Source: Catellatospora sp. TT07R-123
GTDB taxonomy: Bacteria > Actinomycetota > Actinomycetes > Mycobacteriales > Micromonosporaceae
Length of the DNA stretch: 64,000 bases
Reading direction: 5' to 3'
Assembly: GCF_018327705.1 (NCBI RefSeq)
Contig: NZ_BNEM01000002.1
Location: forward strand, 1,550,001-1,614,000
The notes below the pieces were generated by a model. It worked only from the letters and a program-made list of their open reading frames with translations. It searched no databases and was not told the origin of the DNA. Below, in pieces: positions 33,806 through 43,386 of the stretch. The position numbers were made by a program, and so were the translations under genes. Position 1 is the first letter of the stretch; the number at the start of each line of letters is the position of its first letter.

Positions 33806-34663
33806 TCAGGCGGTGCGGCGCAGTTCCAGGAAGCGGTAGCCGAGCAGGCCGCGCAGCAGCGCCCACTGCAACGCGTCACCACCGACCAGCGACTGCCAGT
33901 ACGGCCCGGACGGCCGGAACACCCGGCCCGCGGCCAGCAGCGTGCTGATGAACCGGTCACGCGGGCGCCGCAGCTCCAGGTATGCCGTGAGGTCGACGTC
34001 GCGGACCAGGCTCAGCCCGTGCGGGGCCGCCGCCGCGCGGACCTCGTCGACGGTGAGCAGCGAGCCGACGTGCCAGCCGGTGCGGAACTCGGCCATCCGG
34101 CGGGCGGTGCGCGGCGAGTCCGGCGGGGCGGCCGAGGTGAGGAAGTCGTCGCAGACGATGAGGCGGCCGCCGGGGCGCAGGCAGCGCGCGGCCTCGCGGA
34201 AGTAGCCGTCGGCGTCCGGGCTGTGGATGAACGCCTCGATCGAGAACGCCAGGTCGGCCGAGCCGGCCAGGTCGTCGGGCAGGGCCAGGTAGTCGCCCTG
34301 GCGGCAGCGTACCCGCGCGCCCGCGCCGGCCTGCTCGATCAGCTCGGCGGCCCGCCTGGCCTGCGCCGCGCTGATGGTGACGCCCTCGCCGGTCAGCTCG
34401 GTGCGGGCGGCCAGGTGGAGCAGGCTCGCGCCGAGGCCGCAGCCGAGGTCCACGACGGACGGCACGGCGACGTCGGGCGGCAGCGCGGCCAGGATCAGCT
34501 CGTCGACGTAGTGGAACGCGTCGGCGCGGGTGGTGGCGCCCGGCCCCCAGACCGCGCGGTGGATGGAGGCGCCGCCCTGTCCGAGCCGCTCGAAGGCGGC
34601 GGCGTTGCTGTCGTAGTAGCGCCGCACCCGCTCGGCGTCCACCGCCGCGTCGACCGTAGCCAC
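33806..34663 (-). CDS. SAM-dependent class I methyltransferase
   Basis: This 285-aa protein has the SAM-binding motif VVDLGCGLGASLLHLA near residues 69-84, an acidic strand end (GVTISAAQ), and a post-motif CLRPGGRLIVCDDF. N-terminal RRYYDSNAAAFERLG and C-terminal helices with RFISTLLAAGRVFRPSG resemble sterol/tocopherol-type and O/C-methyltransferases of secondary metabolism. It ends 4 bp from the DUF1801 stop (convergent), so the two have overlapping 3' ends. Confidence 0.8.
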   Translation of the reverse strand: MATVDAAVDAERVRRYYDSNAAAFERLGQGGASIHRAVWGPGATTRADAFHYVDELILAALPPDVAVPSVVDLGCGLGASLLHLAARTELTGEGVTISAAQARRAAELIEQAGAGARVRCRQGDYLALPDDLAGSADLAFSIEAFIHSPDADGYFREAARCLRPGGRLIVCDDFLTSAAPPDSPRTARRMAEFRTGWHVGSLLTVDEVRAAAAPHGLSLVRDVDLTAYLELRRPRDRFISTLLAAGRVFRPSGPYWQSLVGGDALQWALLRGLLGYRFLELRRTA

Positions 34664-34727
34664 GCGGTGACTCTAGACCGCAAGCCGTCGCGGTGTAAGG
34701 GCTCGCGGTGGCGGGTAACGACGGGTC

Positions 34728-35474
34728 ATGAACCGACGTGCCGTCCTGACTGGATCGTTGCTGGTGACGCTGCTCGCGGCGGGGTGCGGCCCGTGGCGCG
34801 GCGAACCCGGGCGCGGCGAACCCGGGCGCGACGAACCAGGGCGCGGCCGGGACGGCTTCGGCGCGGCGCACACGGTCTCCGCGGCCCGGGGCGGCCGCGA
34901 CACCGCCGCCCTGACGGTGGTCAGCGGCGCGACGACGGTCACGGTGCGGGCGGCCGACCTCGGCGACGACCTGTACCGGGTCAGCACGCCGAGCGACTCC
35001 GCGCTCTCGCCCGAGGTCGTCGAGTCGGGCGGCCGCCACCAGCTGCACCTGGCCTCGACCGGGGAGCACGGGGCCGCCGCCGTGGAGGTGCTGCTCAACC
35101 GCGAGGTGCGCTGGGACCTGCGGTTCTCCGGCGGCGCCGCCGAGACCGTGGTGGACATGGGCGCGGGCCGGCTCGGAACGGTCGACTTCGCGGCCGGGTC
35201 GACCCGGATCGAGACCGTGCTGCCGCGGCCGCAGGGGACGCTGACGGTCCGGATGGCGGGCGGCGCGAGCGACTTCCTGGTACGGCTGCCCGACGGCGTC
35301 CCGGTCCGCGTCAGCGCCGGTGGCGGCGCGGCGGACGTCACCGTCGACGGCACCCGCCACCTCGGCGTGGCGGGCGGCTCGGTGTTCTCCCCGCCCGGCT
35401 GGGCCACCGCCACCGACCGCTACGTCGTCGACGCCGTAGCCGGAGTCTCCAGCCTCACCGTCACCCACACCTGA
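34728..35474 (+). CDS. Lipoprotein with DUF4097-like beta repeat domain
   Basis: This 248-aa lipoprotein begins with MNRRAVLTGSLLVTLLAAGC; the lipobox Cys is residue 20. A short low-complexity linker of (RGEPG) repeats at about 24-42 follows. The rest is beta-rich, with runs such as LTVVSGATTVTVRAADLGDDLYRVSTPSD and VRVSAGGGAADVTVDGTRHLG, like the right-handed beta domains of DUF4097/LiaF-type surface proteins. Those often sense or anchor at the cell envelope. No partner two-component system is adjacent. Confidence 0.72.
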   Translation: MNRRAVLTGSLLVTLLAAGCGPWRGEPGRGEPGRDEPGRGRDGFGAAHTVSAARGGRDTAALTVVSGATTVTVRAADLGDDLYRVSTPSDSALSPEVVESGGRHQLHLASTGEHGAAAVEVLLNREVRWDLRFSGGAAETVVDMGAGRLGTVDFAAGSTRIETVLPRPQGTLTVRMAGGASDFLVRLPDGVPVRVSAGGGAADVTVDGTRHLGVAGGSVFSPPGWATATDRYVVDAVAGVSSLTVTHT

Positions 35475-35519
35475 CCCACCCAGCCCGCCCCGCCCCGCCC
35501 CGCCCACGAGCCTGTCCAT

Positions 35520-35594
35520 GATCGTGCGAGTTGCCGGGCAATCGGGCGAAAGAGTGCTCTGCATACGCCCGATTGCCCGGCAACTCGCACGATC
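35520..35594. terminator. Perfect 29-bp-stem palindrome, CGAGTTGCCGGGCA family copy 2
   Basis: Arms 35520-35548 and 35566-35594 are exact reverse complements with a 17-base loop. The element lies between convergent genes and is the strongest hairpin in the window. Confidence 0.85.
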
Positions 35595-35619
35595 TTGACT
35601 GTCTCGCCCAGGTGGTGGG

Positions 35620-36441
35620 TCAGCGGCGCCAGGGGAGCCAGGAGCGGCGGGCCGAGTCGGGGCTGGTGAGGCTCGGCAGGGACGCCACCAGGAACACGTG
35701 GCCGCCGATCACGTTGCCCGGCTGGGGCAGCTCGGCGTCCGGCAGGTCGGGCAGGCACAGGTCGGTCTCGAAACCGACCGTCCGCACCCGGGCGACCACG
35801 AACGACTGGCCGGTGGCGGCGACGGTGCGCCGCTGCGCGTCCAGCACGGTGCCGTGCAGCCGGGCGAGGGCCTGCGCCTGCTCGGCGGGGCCGAACACGC
35901 CGTACGAGATGAACGACTCCGGCCCCATCCGGGGCGGCCACGGCAGGCCCTGCTCGGAGTGGTCGGCGGGGGGCTCGGTGCCCGCGTCGTCCGGATCGAG
36001 CAGGCTGGCGTCGGAGGCCGCGAACGCGTCCTCATCGGCGTGGACGCTGACGTCCTGCCCGAAGGCGATCACGCTGGCGGGGCCCGACACGGAGCGCCCC
36101 GCACCGGTCAGCAGGCGCCGCTGCTCCAGCTCGACGGCGAGCATGGTCATCATCTCGCCGTCGCCGTCGACCACGTTGGCGATGGCGACCTCGTCGTTGG
36201 CGGGCCGTACGGCGGACAGGCGGGCGCCCTCGGTGCCCGCGAACGACGGCACGAAGTCGAGGATCTTGCCGTTCTTCAGGGAGAAGACCAGGCGGACGCC
36301 GCTGGGGTCCTGCCACACGCACACGTCGATGCCGCCGACGTGGCCGACCGGTTCGGCGCCGGCCAGGGCGCGGCTCACCAGTTCCGCGAGTTCGGCGCGA
36401 TCGCCCACGGCGAGGCCGACGCATTCGAAGTTCGATGCCAC
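35620..36441 (-). CDS. Conserved hypothetical protein
   Basis: This 273-aa protein is not recognised. It begins ECVGLAVGDRAELAELVSRALAG and contains a VGGIDVCVWQDPSGVRLVFSLKNG segment with one Cys, then GASVIAFG-like and VSVHADEDAFAASDASLLD stretches. The pattern of strands and turns suggests a single mixed alpha-beta domain. There is no signal peptide or membrane segment. It ends 26 bp from the convergent palindrome. Confidence 0.55.
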   Translation of the reverse strand: MASNFECVGLAVGDRAELAELVSRALAGAEPVGHVGGIDVCVWQDPSGVRLVFSLKNGKILDFVPSFAGTEGARLSAVRPANDEVAIANVVDGDGEMMTMLAVELEQRRLLTGAGRSVSGPASVIAFGQDVSVHADEDAFAASDASLLDPDDAGTEPPADHSEQGLPWPPRMGPESFISYGVFGPAEQAQALARLHGTVLDAQRRTVAATGQSFVVARVRTVGFETDLCLPDLPDAELPQPGNVIGGHVFLVASLPSLTSPDSARRSWLPWRR

Positions 36442-36503
36442 GCGGCGACCTTAGCGACGCGGACTACACATCGCCTCCAGGTTTCGTCCGGCGATCGGGC
36501 AGG

Positions 36504-36565
36504 TGATCACCTTCTGCGGTCAGGACACGACGCTCACGTGCGCTATCGACCGCAGACAGCGATCA
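36504..36565. repeat. GATC/CTGCGGTC palindromic element, copy 3
   Basis: Ends are TGATCACCTTCTGCGGTC and GACCGCAGACAGCGATCA. It is related to the inner parts of the blocks at 21851 and 22129 and to 52121-52220. It lies between two minus-strand genes. Confidence 0.6.
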
Positions 36566-36578
36566 TCCCCCGCACCGG

Positions 36579-37103
36579 TCAGCGCGGGCCGAGGGTGGCG
36601 GCGTAGGCGTCGCGCAGGGCGGGCCAGCCGTGGTCCATGGCGGACTGGCCGCGGATCGGCTGGACGGGTTCGCCGTCGAGCAGGCGGGCGAGGACGTCGA
36701 GGCAGAGGTGCCAGCCTGCGGCGACCTGGGGCAGCCAGTCGCGGTCGGCCGTGGTGTGGCGCAGGGTGAGCCGGGTGCCCGCCGCCGCGGCGGCCAGCTC
36801 CCAGCGCAGGCCGTCCTCGCCCCAGGTGTGCGCGAGCAGCACCGGCGGTTCGGCGCGGCGCACCTCGGCGGGCAGGTCATGGCGCTGGTCGCCGTCGACC
36901 ATGGTCAGCACGGCGCCGCCGGTGGTGCCGAGGTCGCGGTCGGCGTCGTAGGGCGCCCAGCGGTTGATCTGCTCCGGATCGGTGAGGGCGGCCCACACGG
37001 TGCGCGGCGGGTGCGGCAGCTCGCGGACGAGCGCGAGGGTCCAGCGCCGCCCGTTCGGTTCGCACTGCGCGTCGAGCAGCGGTGTGGGCGTTTCGTGGTT
37101 CAT
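36579..37103 (-). CDS. SRPBCC/AHSA1-like protein
   Basis: This 174-aa protein fits the activator-of-Hsp90-like SRPBCC subgroup: LVRELPHPPRTVWAALTDPEQINRWAPYDADRDLG, then GAVLTMVDGDQRHDLPAEV and LLAHTWGEDGLRWELA. Such proteins often sit beside ArsR regulators in actinomycetes, but none is here. The ATG at 37103 follows GGAAGGTGG closely; the extension to 37136 is less likely. Confidence 0.75.
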   Translation of the reverse strand: MNHETPTPLLDAQCEPNGRRWTLALVRELPHPPRTVWAALTDPEQINRWAPYDADRDLGTTGGAVLTMVDGDQRHDLPAEVRRAEPPVLLAHTWGEDGLRWELAAAAAGTRLTLRHTTADRDWLPQVAAGWHLCLDVLARLLDGEPVQPIRGQSAMDHGWPALRDAYAATLGPR

Positions 37104-37166
37104 GTCGGCCACCTTCCCTTTTGGTATCGGATCCATGTAACACCGCGGCTCGCCGTGACCAGCGCC

Positions 37167-37190
37167 ACACCCCTTAATGGGAAGGGGTGT
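37167..37190. promoter_or_regulatory. ACACCCCTT-N6-AAGGGGTGT inverted repeat
   Basis: A perfect 9-bp inverted repeat with a 6-base spacer lies in the divergent promoter region between the AHSA1-like gene and the MFS gene. It is a good candidate operator; 47 bp separate it from the MFS start. No regulator gene is adjacent. Confidence 0.45.
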
Positions 37191-37237
37191 TTACAGTTCT
37201 CGGTTCATGATCGGTACGAACCTGGGGAGGCGGACGG

Positions 37238-38455
37238 ATGGCCCGGCTGTGGACGCGTGACTTCGTGCTGTACTTCGTGGCGCGCGCGGTGGCGCTGCTC
37301 GGCGACGGGATGCTGCCCGTCGCGGTGGCGCTGGCGGTGCGCGGCGCCGGGCACGGCGCGTCCGGGGTGGGCCTGGTGCTGGCCTCGTGGATGGTGCCGT
37401 TCGTGGGGCTGATCCTGTTCGGCGGCGTGCTGGCCGACCGGGCCGGGGCGCGGCGGCTGATGGTCGGCGCGGACCTGGTCCGGGTGGCGACGCAGTCGGT
37501 GACGGCGGTGGCGCTGTTCACCGGCCACTCCCCGCTGTGGCTGCTGGCGGGCATGTCGGTGCTGGCGGGCTCGGCGGCGGCGATGTTCCAGCCGGGCGTG
37601 GCCAGCATGGTGCCGCTGCTGGCGGCGGACGTGCAGCGGGCCAACGGGGTGCTGCGGGTGGCCGACGCGGGTGCGCAACTGCTCGGCCCGGCGCTGTCGG
37701 CGGTGCTGGTCGTGGCGACGGGCGCGGGCACGGTGTACGCCCTGAACGCGGCCACGTTCGCGGTCAGCGCGGTCTGCCTGCTCGCGCTGCGCCTGCCCGC
37801 CCACCCGCCGGCGGCCGCCGCCACCACCGCCACGCTGCGGCGGGACCTGCGCGAGGGCTGGACCGAGTTCCGGTCGCGCAGCTGGATGTGGAGCGTGATC
37901 CTGATCTGGTTCGGGTACGGCGTCGTCCTGTTCGGACCCCTGATCCCGATCGGTTCGGCGCTGATCACCGACCGGCTGGGCGACGCGGCGTACGGGTGGG
38001 CGATGTCGGCGATGGGGGCCGGGACGGTGCTCGGCGGGCTGGCCGCGATGCGGCTCAAGCCGGTGCGGCCGCTGGCCGCCGGTGCCGTGGTGCTGGTCGG
38101 GTTCGTGCTGGTGCCGCTGACCACCGCGCTGGACACGCCGCTGCCGGTACTGCTGGCCGGGCATGCCGTGGGCGGGCTGTCCTGGGCGTTCTGGTCGGTC
38201 ATGTGGGCCACCAGCATCCAGACGCACATCCCGCGCGACGTGCTCAACCGGGTGTCGGCGTACGAGGTGGCCGGGTCGGTGCTGGGGGTGCCGGTCGGGC
38301 AGGTGCTCGCCGCGCCGCTGGCGGGGCTGCTGGGGCCGGGCCAGCTGCTGCTCACCGGGTGCGCCGTCGGCGTGACCGGCTGCGTGCTGCTGCTGGTCGT
38401 CCCGCCGATCCGGCGGCTGCGCCGGGCGGACGCGGCCGTCCCCGCACCCGCCTGA
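37238..38455 (+). CDS. MFS exporter
   Basis: This 405-aa transporter has about 12 membrane segments, the loop motif GGVLADRAGARRLMVGADLVRVATQ, and long transmembrane helices typical of MFS_3/enterobactin-exporter-like drug exporters. GGGAGGCGG precedes the ATG. It lies 49 bp upstream of the flavoenzyme gene, and both precede the encapsulin cluster, so it could export a cluster product (inference). Confidence 0.82.
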   Translation: MARLWTRDFVLYFVARAVALLGDGMLPVAVALAVRGAGHGASGVGLVLASWMVPFVGLILFGGVLADRAGARRLMVGADLVRVATQSVTAVALFTGHSPLWLLAGMSVLAGSAAAMFQPGVASMVPLLAADVQRANGVLRVADAGAQLLGPALSAVLVVATGAGTVYALNAATFAVSAVCLLALRLPAHPPAAAATTATLRRDLREGWTEFRSRSWMWSVILIWFGYGVVLFGPLIPIGSALITDRLGDAAYGWAMSAMGAGTVLGGLAAMRLKPVRPLAAGAVVLVGFVLVPLTTALDTPLPVLLAGHAVGGLSWAFWSVMWATSIQTHIPRDVLNRVSAYEVAGSVLGVPVGQVLAAPLAGLLGPGQLLLTGCAVGVTGCVLLLVVPPIRRLRRADAAVPAPA

Positions 38456-38504
38456 CGATCAGGCATTTACATACGTCCATCATTGCCGGTACTGTCTCGC
38501 AGGC

Positions 38505-39605
38505 ATGACAGACTTCCTCGTCGTGGGCGGCGGGATCGCCGGAGCGGCGGCGGGCTACTTCCTGTCCCGCCACGGCACGGTCACGCTGGTGGAGATGGAG
38601 GCCGCACCCGGCTACCACGCCACCGGCCGCTCGGCGGCACTGTTCTCGGAGTACTACGGCAATCCGCCCGTGCGCGCGCTCACCGCCGCCAGCCGGGCGT
38701 TCTTCACCGAGCCGCCGGACGGGTTCACCGAGCACCCGCTGCTGACCCCGCGCGGGGTGGTCGCACTGTGCCCGCCGGGGGCCGAGGAGCTGTTCGAGCA
38801 GGCGCTCGCACGGGGTGCCACGGCGCCGGTGCCCGCGTACGAGATCGGGCCGGACGAGGTGGCCCGGCACTGCCCGGTGGTGCGCCGCGACTGGTTCACC
38901 CGCGCACTGCTGCGCCCGGCCGCCGCCGACATCGACGTGGACGCGCTGCACCGCGGCTTCCTGCGCGCCGTGACCGCCACCGGCGGGCTGGTGCTGACCC
39001 GGGCCCGGGTGCACGAGCTGGCCCGCGACGGCGGCGGCTGGCGGGCGCGCACCAGCGCGGGCGACGTGCGCGCGGCGGTGGTGGTCAACGCGGCCGGGGC
39101 CTGGGCCGACGAGGTGGCGGCGCTGGCCGGGGTGCGCCCGGTGGGGCTGGTGCCCCGGCGGCGTACGGCGTTCCTGGTGGACGCGCCCGAGGACGCGGGC
39201 GCCTGGCCGATGGTCTGCGACGTGACCGAGACGTTCTACTGCAAACCGGAGTCCGGTGCGCTGCTGGTGTCGCCGGTGGACGCCACACCGGCCGTGCCCG
39301 GCGACGCCCGCCCCGACGACCTCGACGTGGCCATCGGGCTGGAGCGGCTGCGGGAGGCCACGACGCTGCCCGCGCGGCGGGTCCGGCACGCCTGGGCGGG
39401 CCTGCGCACCAGCACGCCCGACGACGTCCCGGTGGTGGGCCCCGACCCGGCCGCCGACGGGTTCCACTGGCTCGCCGGGCTCGGCGGGTACGGCGTGCAG
39501 ATCGCCCCGGCGGTGGGACGGGCACTGGCCGAGGCCGTCGCCGGGGAGCGTACCGCGATCACGGGAATGAATGAAATGATGGCGGCCGGGCGACTTCTCT
39601 CCTGA
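38505..39605 (+). CDS. FAD-dependent oxidoreductase, D-amino-acid (D-arginine) dehydrogenase-like
   Basis: This 366-aa DAO-type flavoenzyme begins FLVVGGGIAGAAAGYFLSRHG and continues PGYHATGRSAALFSEYYGNPPVRALTAASRAFF, a pattern characteristic of the DauA (D-arginine dehydrogenase) group. The C-terminal VVGPDPAADGFHWLAGLGGYGVQIAPAVGRALAE binds FAD. Related enzymes oxidise D-amino acids to imino acids and pass electrons to quinone. It is the last gene before the NRPS-like operon, across a 178-bp gap, and could supply or remove an amino-acid precursor. Confidence 0.82.
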   Translation: MTDFLVVGGGIAGAAAGYFLSRHGTVTLVEMEAAPGYHATGRSAALFSEYYGNPPVRALTAASRAFFTEPPDGFTEHPLLTPRGVVALCPPGAEELFEQALARGATAPVPAYEIGPDEVARHCPVVRRDWFTRALLRPAAADIDVDALHRGFLRAVTATGGLVLTRARVHELARDGGGWRARTSAGDVRAAVVVNAAGAWADEVAALAGVRPVGLVPRRRTAFLVDAPEDAGAWPMVCDVTETFYCKPESGALLVSPVDATPAVPGDARPDDLDVAIGLERLREATTLPARRVRHAWAGLRTSTPDDVPVVGPDPAADGFHWLAGLGGYGVQIAPAVGRALAEAVAGERTAITGMNEMMAAGRLLS

Positions 39606-39783
39606 TGCAGCCGCATGTGAATCTTGCGGACAACTATTTAAAGTCTCGTAAACGATCGCCGGAGATATTCGCAAACTCCGTTGGATGCCTTAGTCTTCCC
39701 CTCCATCAGGCATGTGCACGTATGGATGGATGGACCGTGTGCGCCCACCCCGCGCCCGGACGTCCACCGACGATGGAGGACGG

Positions 39784-42700
39784 ATGGGCTCCGGCAGCAC
39801 CCCGGGAAACGGTCGCTACTCGTGCACCATCCCCGCGTACCCGGAATCGGGCGGCAGCGGTCGGCCCGGTGAGCTCGTCTGCGCCGCGGCCCTGGCCGCC
39901 GTCGAGACGGCCACCCGGCTGGCCCGCACGATGCCGGTCCGGGTCCGCGAGGCGGACAGCTGGCACTGCCTGCGGGACTGGCCCGACAGCCTGCGCGAGC
40001 ACGACGGCGCCGAAGCTCGCGAGCAGGTGCGGGAGCTGCTCGACACCTTCCCCGCCGATCCGGAGCCCGCGCTGGAGGTCCTGCTCGGGCAGGGCACCGG
40101 CCGGCCGCAGACCGGCGTGCGGATCAGCCTGCGGATCGTCGAGCACCGGCTGACCGCCGACGTGGCGGTCGCGCCGGGCGACCCGTGGACCGGCGCGGCG
40201 CACGCGGTGGCGGAGCTGTTCGCCGAGGTCGTACGCGCGTTGCTGGCCGATCCGGGCCTGTCCCCCGCCGCCGCCGACGGCCTCGGCGCCGCCTCGCGCG
40301 ACCTGCTGCTGGGGCGGCTGGCCGGGCGCGAGGTCGACCACGGCCCGTTCCGGGCCATCCCGGCGATGATCGAGGACCGGGTCGACGAGCGGCCCGACGC
40401 GCCCGCGGTGAGCTACGGCGGGCGCACCCTCACCTACCGCGAGCTCGACGACCACGCCAACGCGCTGGCCGCGGCGCTGCCCGGCCGCGGCGTGGCCCTG
40501 GGCACGGCGGTGCCGGTGCTGCTGGGCAACAGCCTGGAGCTGCCGGTGGCGTACCTGGCGCTGATGAAGCTCGGGGCGGCCTTCGTGCCGCTGGACCCGT
40601 CCTGGCCCGCCGACCGGCTCGCGGCGACGCTGTCGGTGCTGGCCGCCCCGGTGGTGCTGTGCGCGGACGCGGCCGCGCTGCCGCCCGCCTGGCGCGAGCG
40701 GGCGCTGCCGTTCGCCGTCGGCGCCCACGCCGCGCCCGCCCGCAGGCCCGGGGTGGCGCTCGGCCCCGACGACGTCATCTACGGCATCTTCACCTCCGGC
40801 ACCACCGGCACGCCCAAGTGCGCGATGAACCTGCACGGCGGCCTGACCAACCGGTTCCGGTTCATGACCCGCTACTTCGGCGCGGGCGAGCAGGTGGTGC
40901 TCCAGAACAGCCGGCACACGTTCGACTCCTCGGTGTGGCAGCTGTTCTGGCCGCTGACCACCGGCGGGCGCACCGTCGTGCCGGCCCAGGGCGACTTCCT
41001 GGACCTGGGCCGCACCGTCGACACCGTCGCCGAGTACGGCGTCACCATGACCGACTTCGTGCCGAGCATCTTCAACGCGCTGGTCACGCTGGTCGACCAC
41101 GACGAGCGGGCGCTGGCGCGCATCAGCACGCTGCGGCGGCTCATCGTCGGCGGCGAGGAGATGAACCGGCAGCTCGCGCACCGGCTGATGGCGCTGCTGC
41201 CCGCGGTGAGCCTCACCAACGGGTACGGCCCGACCGAGGCGTCGATCGGCATGGTCTTCCACCGGGTCAACCCGGAGGAGTCCGGCGCGGTCCCGCTGGG
41301 CCGCCCGATCGACAACTGCTACGCGGTGGTCGTCGACGAGGCGCTGCGGCCGCTGCCGCGTGGCGCGGTCGGCGAGATCGCCATCGGCGGCGCCTGCCTG
41401 GGCAGCGGCTACCTGGGCGATCCGGAACGGACCGGCCAGGTGTTCGTGCCCAACCCGTTCCCGCAGCTGCCGGGCGAGCGGCTCTACCGCACCGGCGACC
41501 TGGGCCGCTACGACGAGCGCGGGCTGCTGCACTTCCACGGGCGGCGCGACTTCCAGGTCAAGATCGGCGGCGTACGCATCGAGCTGGGCGAGATCGAGAC
41601 GGTGGCCGAGACCTGCCCCGGCGTACGGCAGGCGCGGGTGCTCGTGGCCGAGCACGACGGCGCCAAGTCGCTGGCCCTGTTCGTCGACGGCGTGGTGACC
41701 GAGGCCGCCCTGCGCGAGCACCTGCGCGGGGCGCTGCCGCGCAACAGCCTGCCCCGCCACCACTTCGTGCTGGCCGAGCTGCCGCGCAACGCCAACGGCA
41801 AGGTCGACCGGGCCGCGCTGCGCCAGCGGCTGGACGCGTGGCTGGCGGGCAACGCCGCCGCCCTCACCGACGACGGCCCGGGTGCCGACGAGCCCACCGC
41901 GCGGATGCTGGCCCTGTTCCGGCGTACGCTCGGCCGCCCGGAGCTGCGCGCCGACGAGAGCTTCGTGCGGGCGGGCGGCGACTCGCTCCAGGCGCTGACG
42001 CTGACCTCGGTGCTGACCCGCGACTGCGGCGTCAAGGTCGGGGTGCAGGACCTGTTCGCGCACCCGACCGCCGAGCTGCTGTCGGGGCTGGTCGCCAGCC
42101 GGGTGGCCGACCCGGCCGAGACCGAGGTGGACGAGTCGGCGCTGATGGACCACGACGCCCGCGCCACGGCCGGGCTGGCCGTCCCGGCCCTGGTCGGCGG
42201 CGGCCGCGAGCCGCGCACGGTGCTGGTCACCGGCGCCAGCGGGTTCGTGGGCAGCAGGCTGGTCTACGAGCTGCTGTCGCGCACGTCGATACAGGTGGTG
42301 TGCCTGTGCCGGGCCGACGACGACGCCGGGGCCATGTCCCGGGTGGTGGCGACGCTGTCGGAGCAGGGGCTGTGGCAGCCGCGGTTCGGGCAGCGGCTGC
42401 GGGCGTACGCGGGCGACCTGGGCCGGCCCCTGCTCGGCCTGGACCCGGCCGCCTGGGAGCACCTGGCCCGCACCGTGGACGCGGTGCTGCACAACGGCGC
42501 GCTGGTCAACTTCCTGTTCGACTACCGCGCCCACCGGGCCGCCAACGTGACCGGCACGTACGAGGTGCTGCGCCTGGCCCTGGCGCACCGGACCAAGCAG
42601 CTGCACCACGTGTCCACCCTCGGCGTGCTCGACACCGAGGCGGTGCGGCACGGCCGCCCGCTGGGCGAGCGCTTCGACGTGGCCGCCGCGACCACCCCGC

Positions 42701-43365
42701 ACAGCGGCTACGGCCGGTCCAAATGGGTCGCCGAGCGGCTGCTGGCGCAGGCGGCCGCCCAGGGCGCGCCGATCACGGTCTACCGGCTGGGCGAGGTGAT
42801 GCCCGACGCCGACAACGGCTTCCCGAACCGGCGCGCGCTGACCCACCTGCTGCTGTCGGCCTACCACCGGCTCGGGGTGTGCCCGGGTGCGGCAAGCCGC
42901 TCCGACTACACCCCGGTCGGGTACGTGGCCCGCCGCGTCGTGGCCGGGGTGACCGACCCGGCGGCGTGGGGCCGCACGCTGCACGTCTTCCACCCGGAGA
43001 GCGTCTGCTTCGGCGATGTGCTGTCGCGGGTCGGCCGCCCGATCGAGCGCATCCCGAACACCGACTTCCTGGCCCGGCTGCGCGAAGCCGCCCTGGACAC
43101 CGGCGACGCGGAGCTGAACACGCTGCTCACGCTGCTGAAGGTGCCGCCGGGCGCGACCGAGCACGCGGTCGGGCGCCGCTTCGGCGGGCTGCTGACCGAC
43201 AACCCGCGTCTGTTCGCCAAGGACGAGTGCCGCCACCTGGAGCAGCGCTGGGGCCTGACCGACGAGTGGCTGTACGCCCCGATCGAGGCCTACCGCGAGC
43301 ACCTGGACCGCCATCTGGCCCCGCTGGGCCGCCTGGACCTGCCGGCGCTCACACCGGCGCACTGA
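39784..43365 (+). CDS. NRPS-like carboxylic acid reductase (A-T-R)
   Basis: This 1193-aa protein is a single NRPS-like module. Residues 1-190 are poorly conserved and may be a remnant of a condensation domain ([20 protein letters not shown] resembles its C-terminal strands). The adenylation domain spans about 193-685: core A3 [10 protein letters not shown] (336-345), [10 protein letters not shown] with the Asp at 381 that usually contacts an amino group, [17 protein letters not shown], and Lys673 in NANGKVDR. The carrier Ser734 lies in [10 protein letters not shown]. The reductase domain starts near 812 with [13 protein letters not shown] and has the Tyr976/Lys980 pair in SGYGRSKW. Such enzymes activate an acid (here probably an alpha-amino acid) and release it as an aldehyde. 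GGAGGA lies four bases before the ATG at 39784. It starts the encapsulin operon. Confidence 0.88.
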   Translation: MGSGSTPGNGRYSCTIPAYPESGGSGRPGELVCAAALAAVETATRLARTMPVRVREADSWHCLRDWPDSLREHDGAEAREQVRELLDTFPADPEPALEVLLGQGTGRPQTGVRISLRIVEHRLTADVAVAPGDPWTGAAHAVAELFAEVVRALLADPGLSPAAADGLGAASRDLLLGRLAGREVDHGPFRAIPAMIEDRVDERPDAPAVSYGGRTLTYRELDDHANALAAALPGRGVALGTAVPVLLGNSLELPVAYLALMKLGAAFVPLDPSWPADRLAATLSVLAAPVVLCADAAALPPAWRERALPFAVGAHAAPARRPGVALGPDDVIYGIFTSGTTGTPKCAMNLHGGLTNRFRFMTRYFGAGEQVVLQNSRHTFDSSVWQLFWPLTTGGRTVVPAQGDFLDLGRTVDTVAEYGVTMTDFVPSIFNALVTLVDHDERALARISTLRRLIVGGEEMNRQLAHRLMALLPAVSLTNGYGPTEASIGMVFHRVNPEESGAVPLGRPIDNCYAVVVDEALRPLPRGAVGEIAIGGACLGSGYLGDPERTGQVFVPNPFPQLPGERLYRTGDLGRYDERGLLHFHGRRDFQVKIGGVRIELGEIETVAETCPGVRQARVLVAEHDGAKSLALFVDGVVTEAALREHLRGALPRNSLPRHHFVLAELPRNANGKVDRAALRQRLDAWLAGNAAALTDDGPGADEPTARMLALFRRTLGRPELRADESFVRAGGDSLQALTLTSVLTRDCGVKVGVQDLFAHPTAELLSGLVASRVADPAETEVDESALMDHDARATAGLAVPALVGGGREPRTVLVTGASGFVGSRLVYELLSRTSIQVVCLCRADDDAGAMSRVVATLSEQGLWQPRFGQRLRAYAGDLGRPLLGLDPAAWEHLARTVDAVLHNGALVNFLFDYRAHRAANVTGTYEVLRLALAHRTKQLHHVSTLGVLDTEAVRHGRPLGERFDVAAATTPHSGYGRSKWVAERLLAQAAAQGAPITVYRLGEVMPDADNGFPNRRALTHLLLSAYHRLGVCPGAASRSDYTPVGYVARRVVAGVTDPAAWGRTLHVFHPESVCFGDVLSRVGRPIERIPNTDFLARLREAALDTGDAELNTLLTLLKVPPGATEHAVGRRFGGLLTDNPRLFAKDECRHLEQRWGLTDEWLYAPIEAYREHLDRHLAPLGRLDLPALTPAH

Positions 43366-43386
43366 AGCAACAACGAGAGGAAATAC

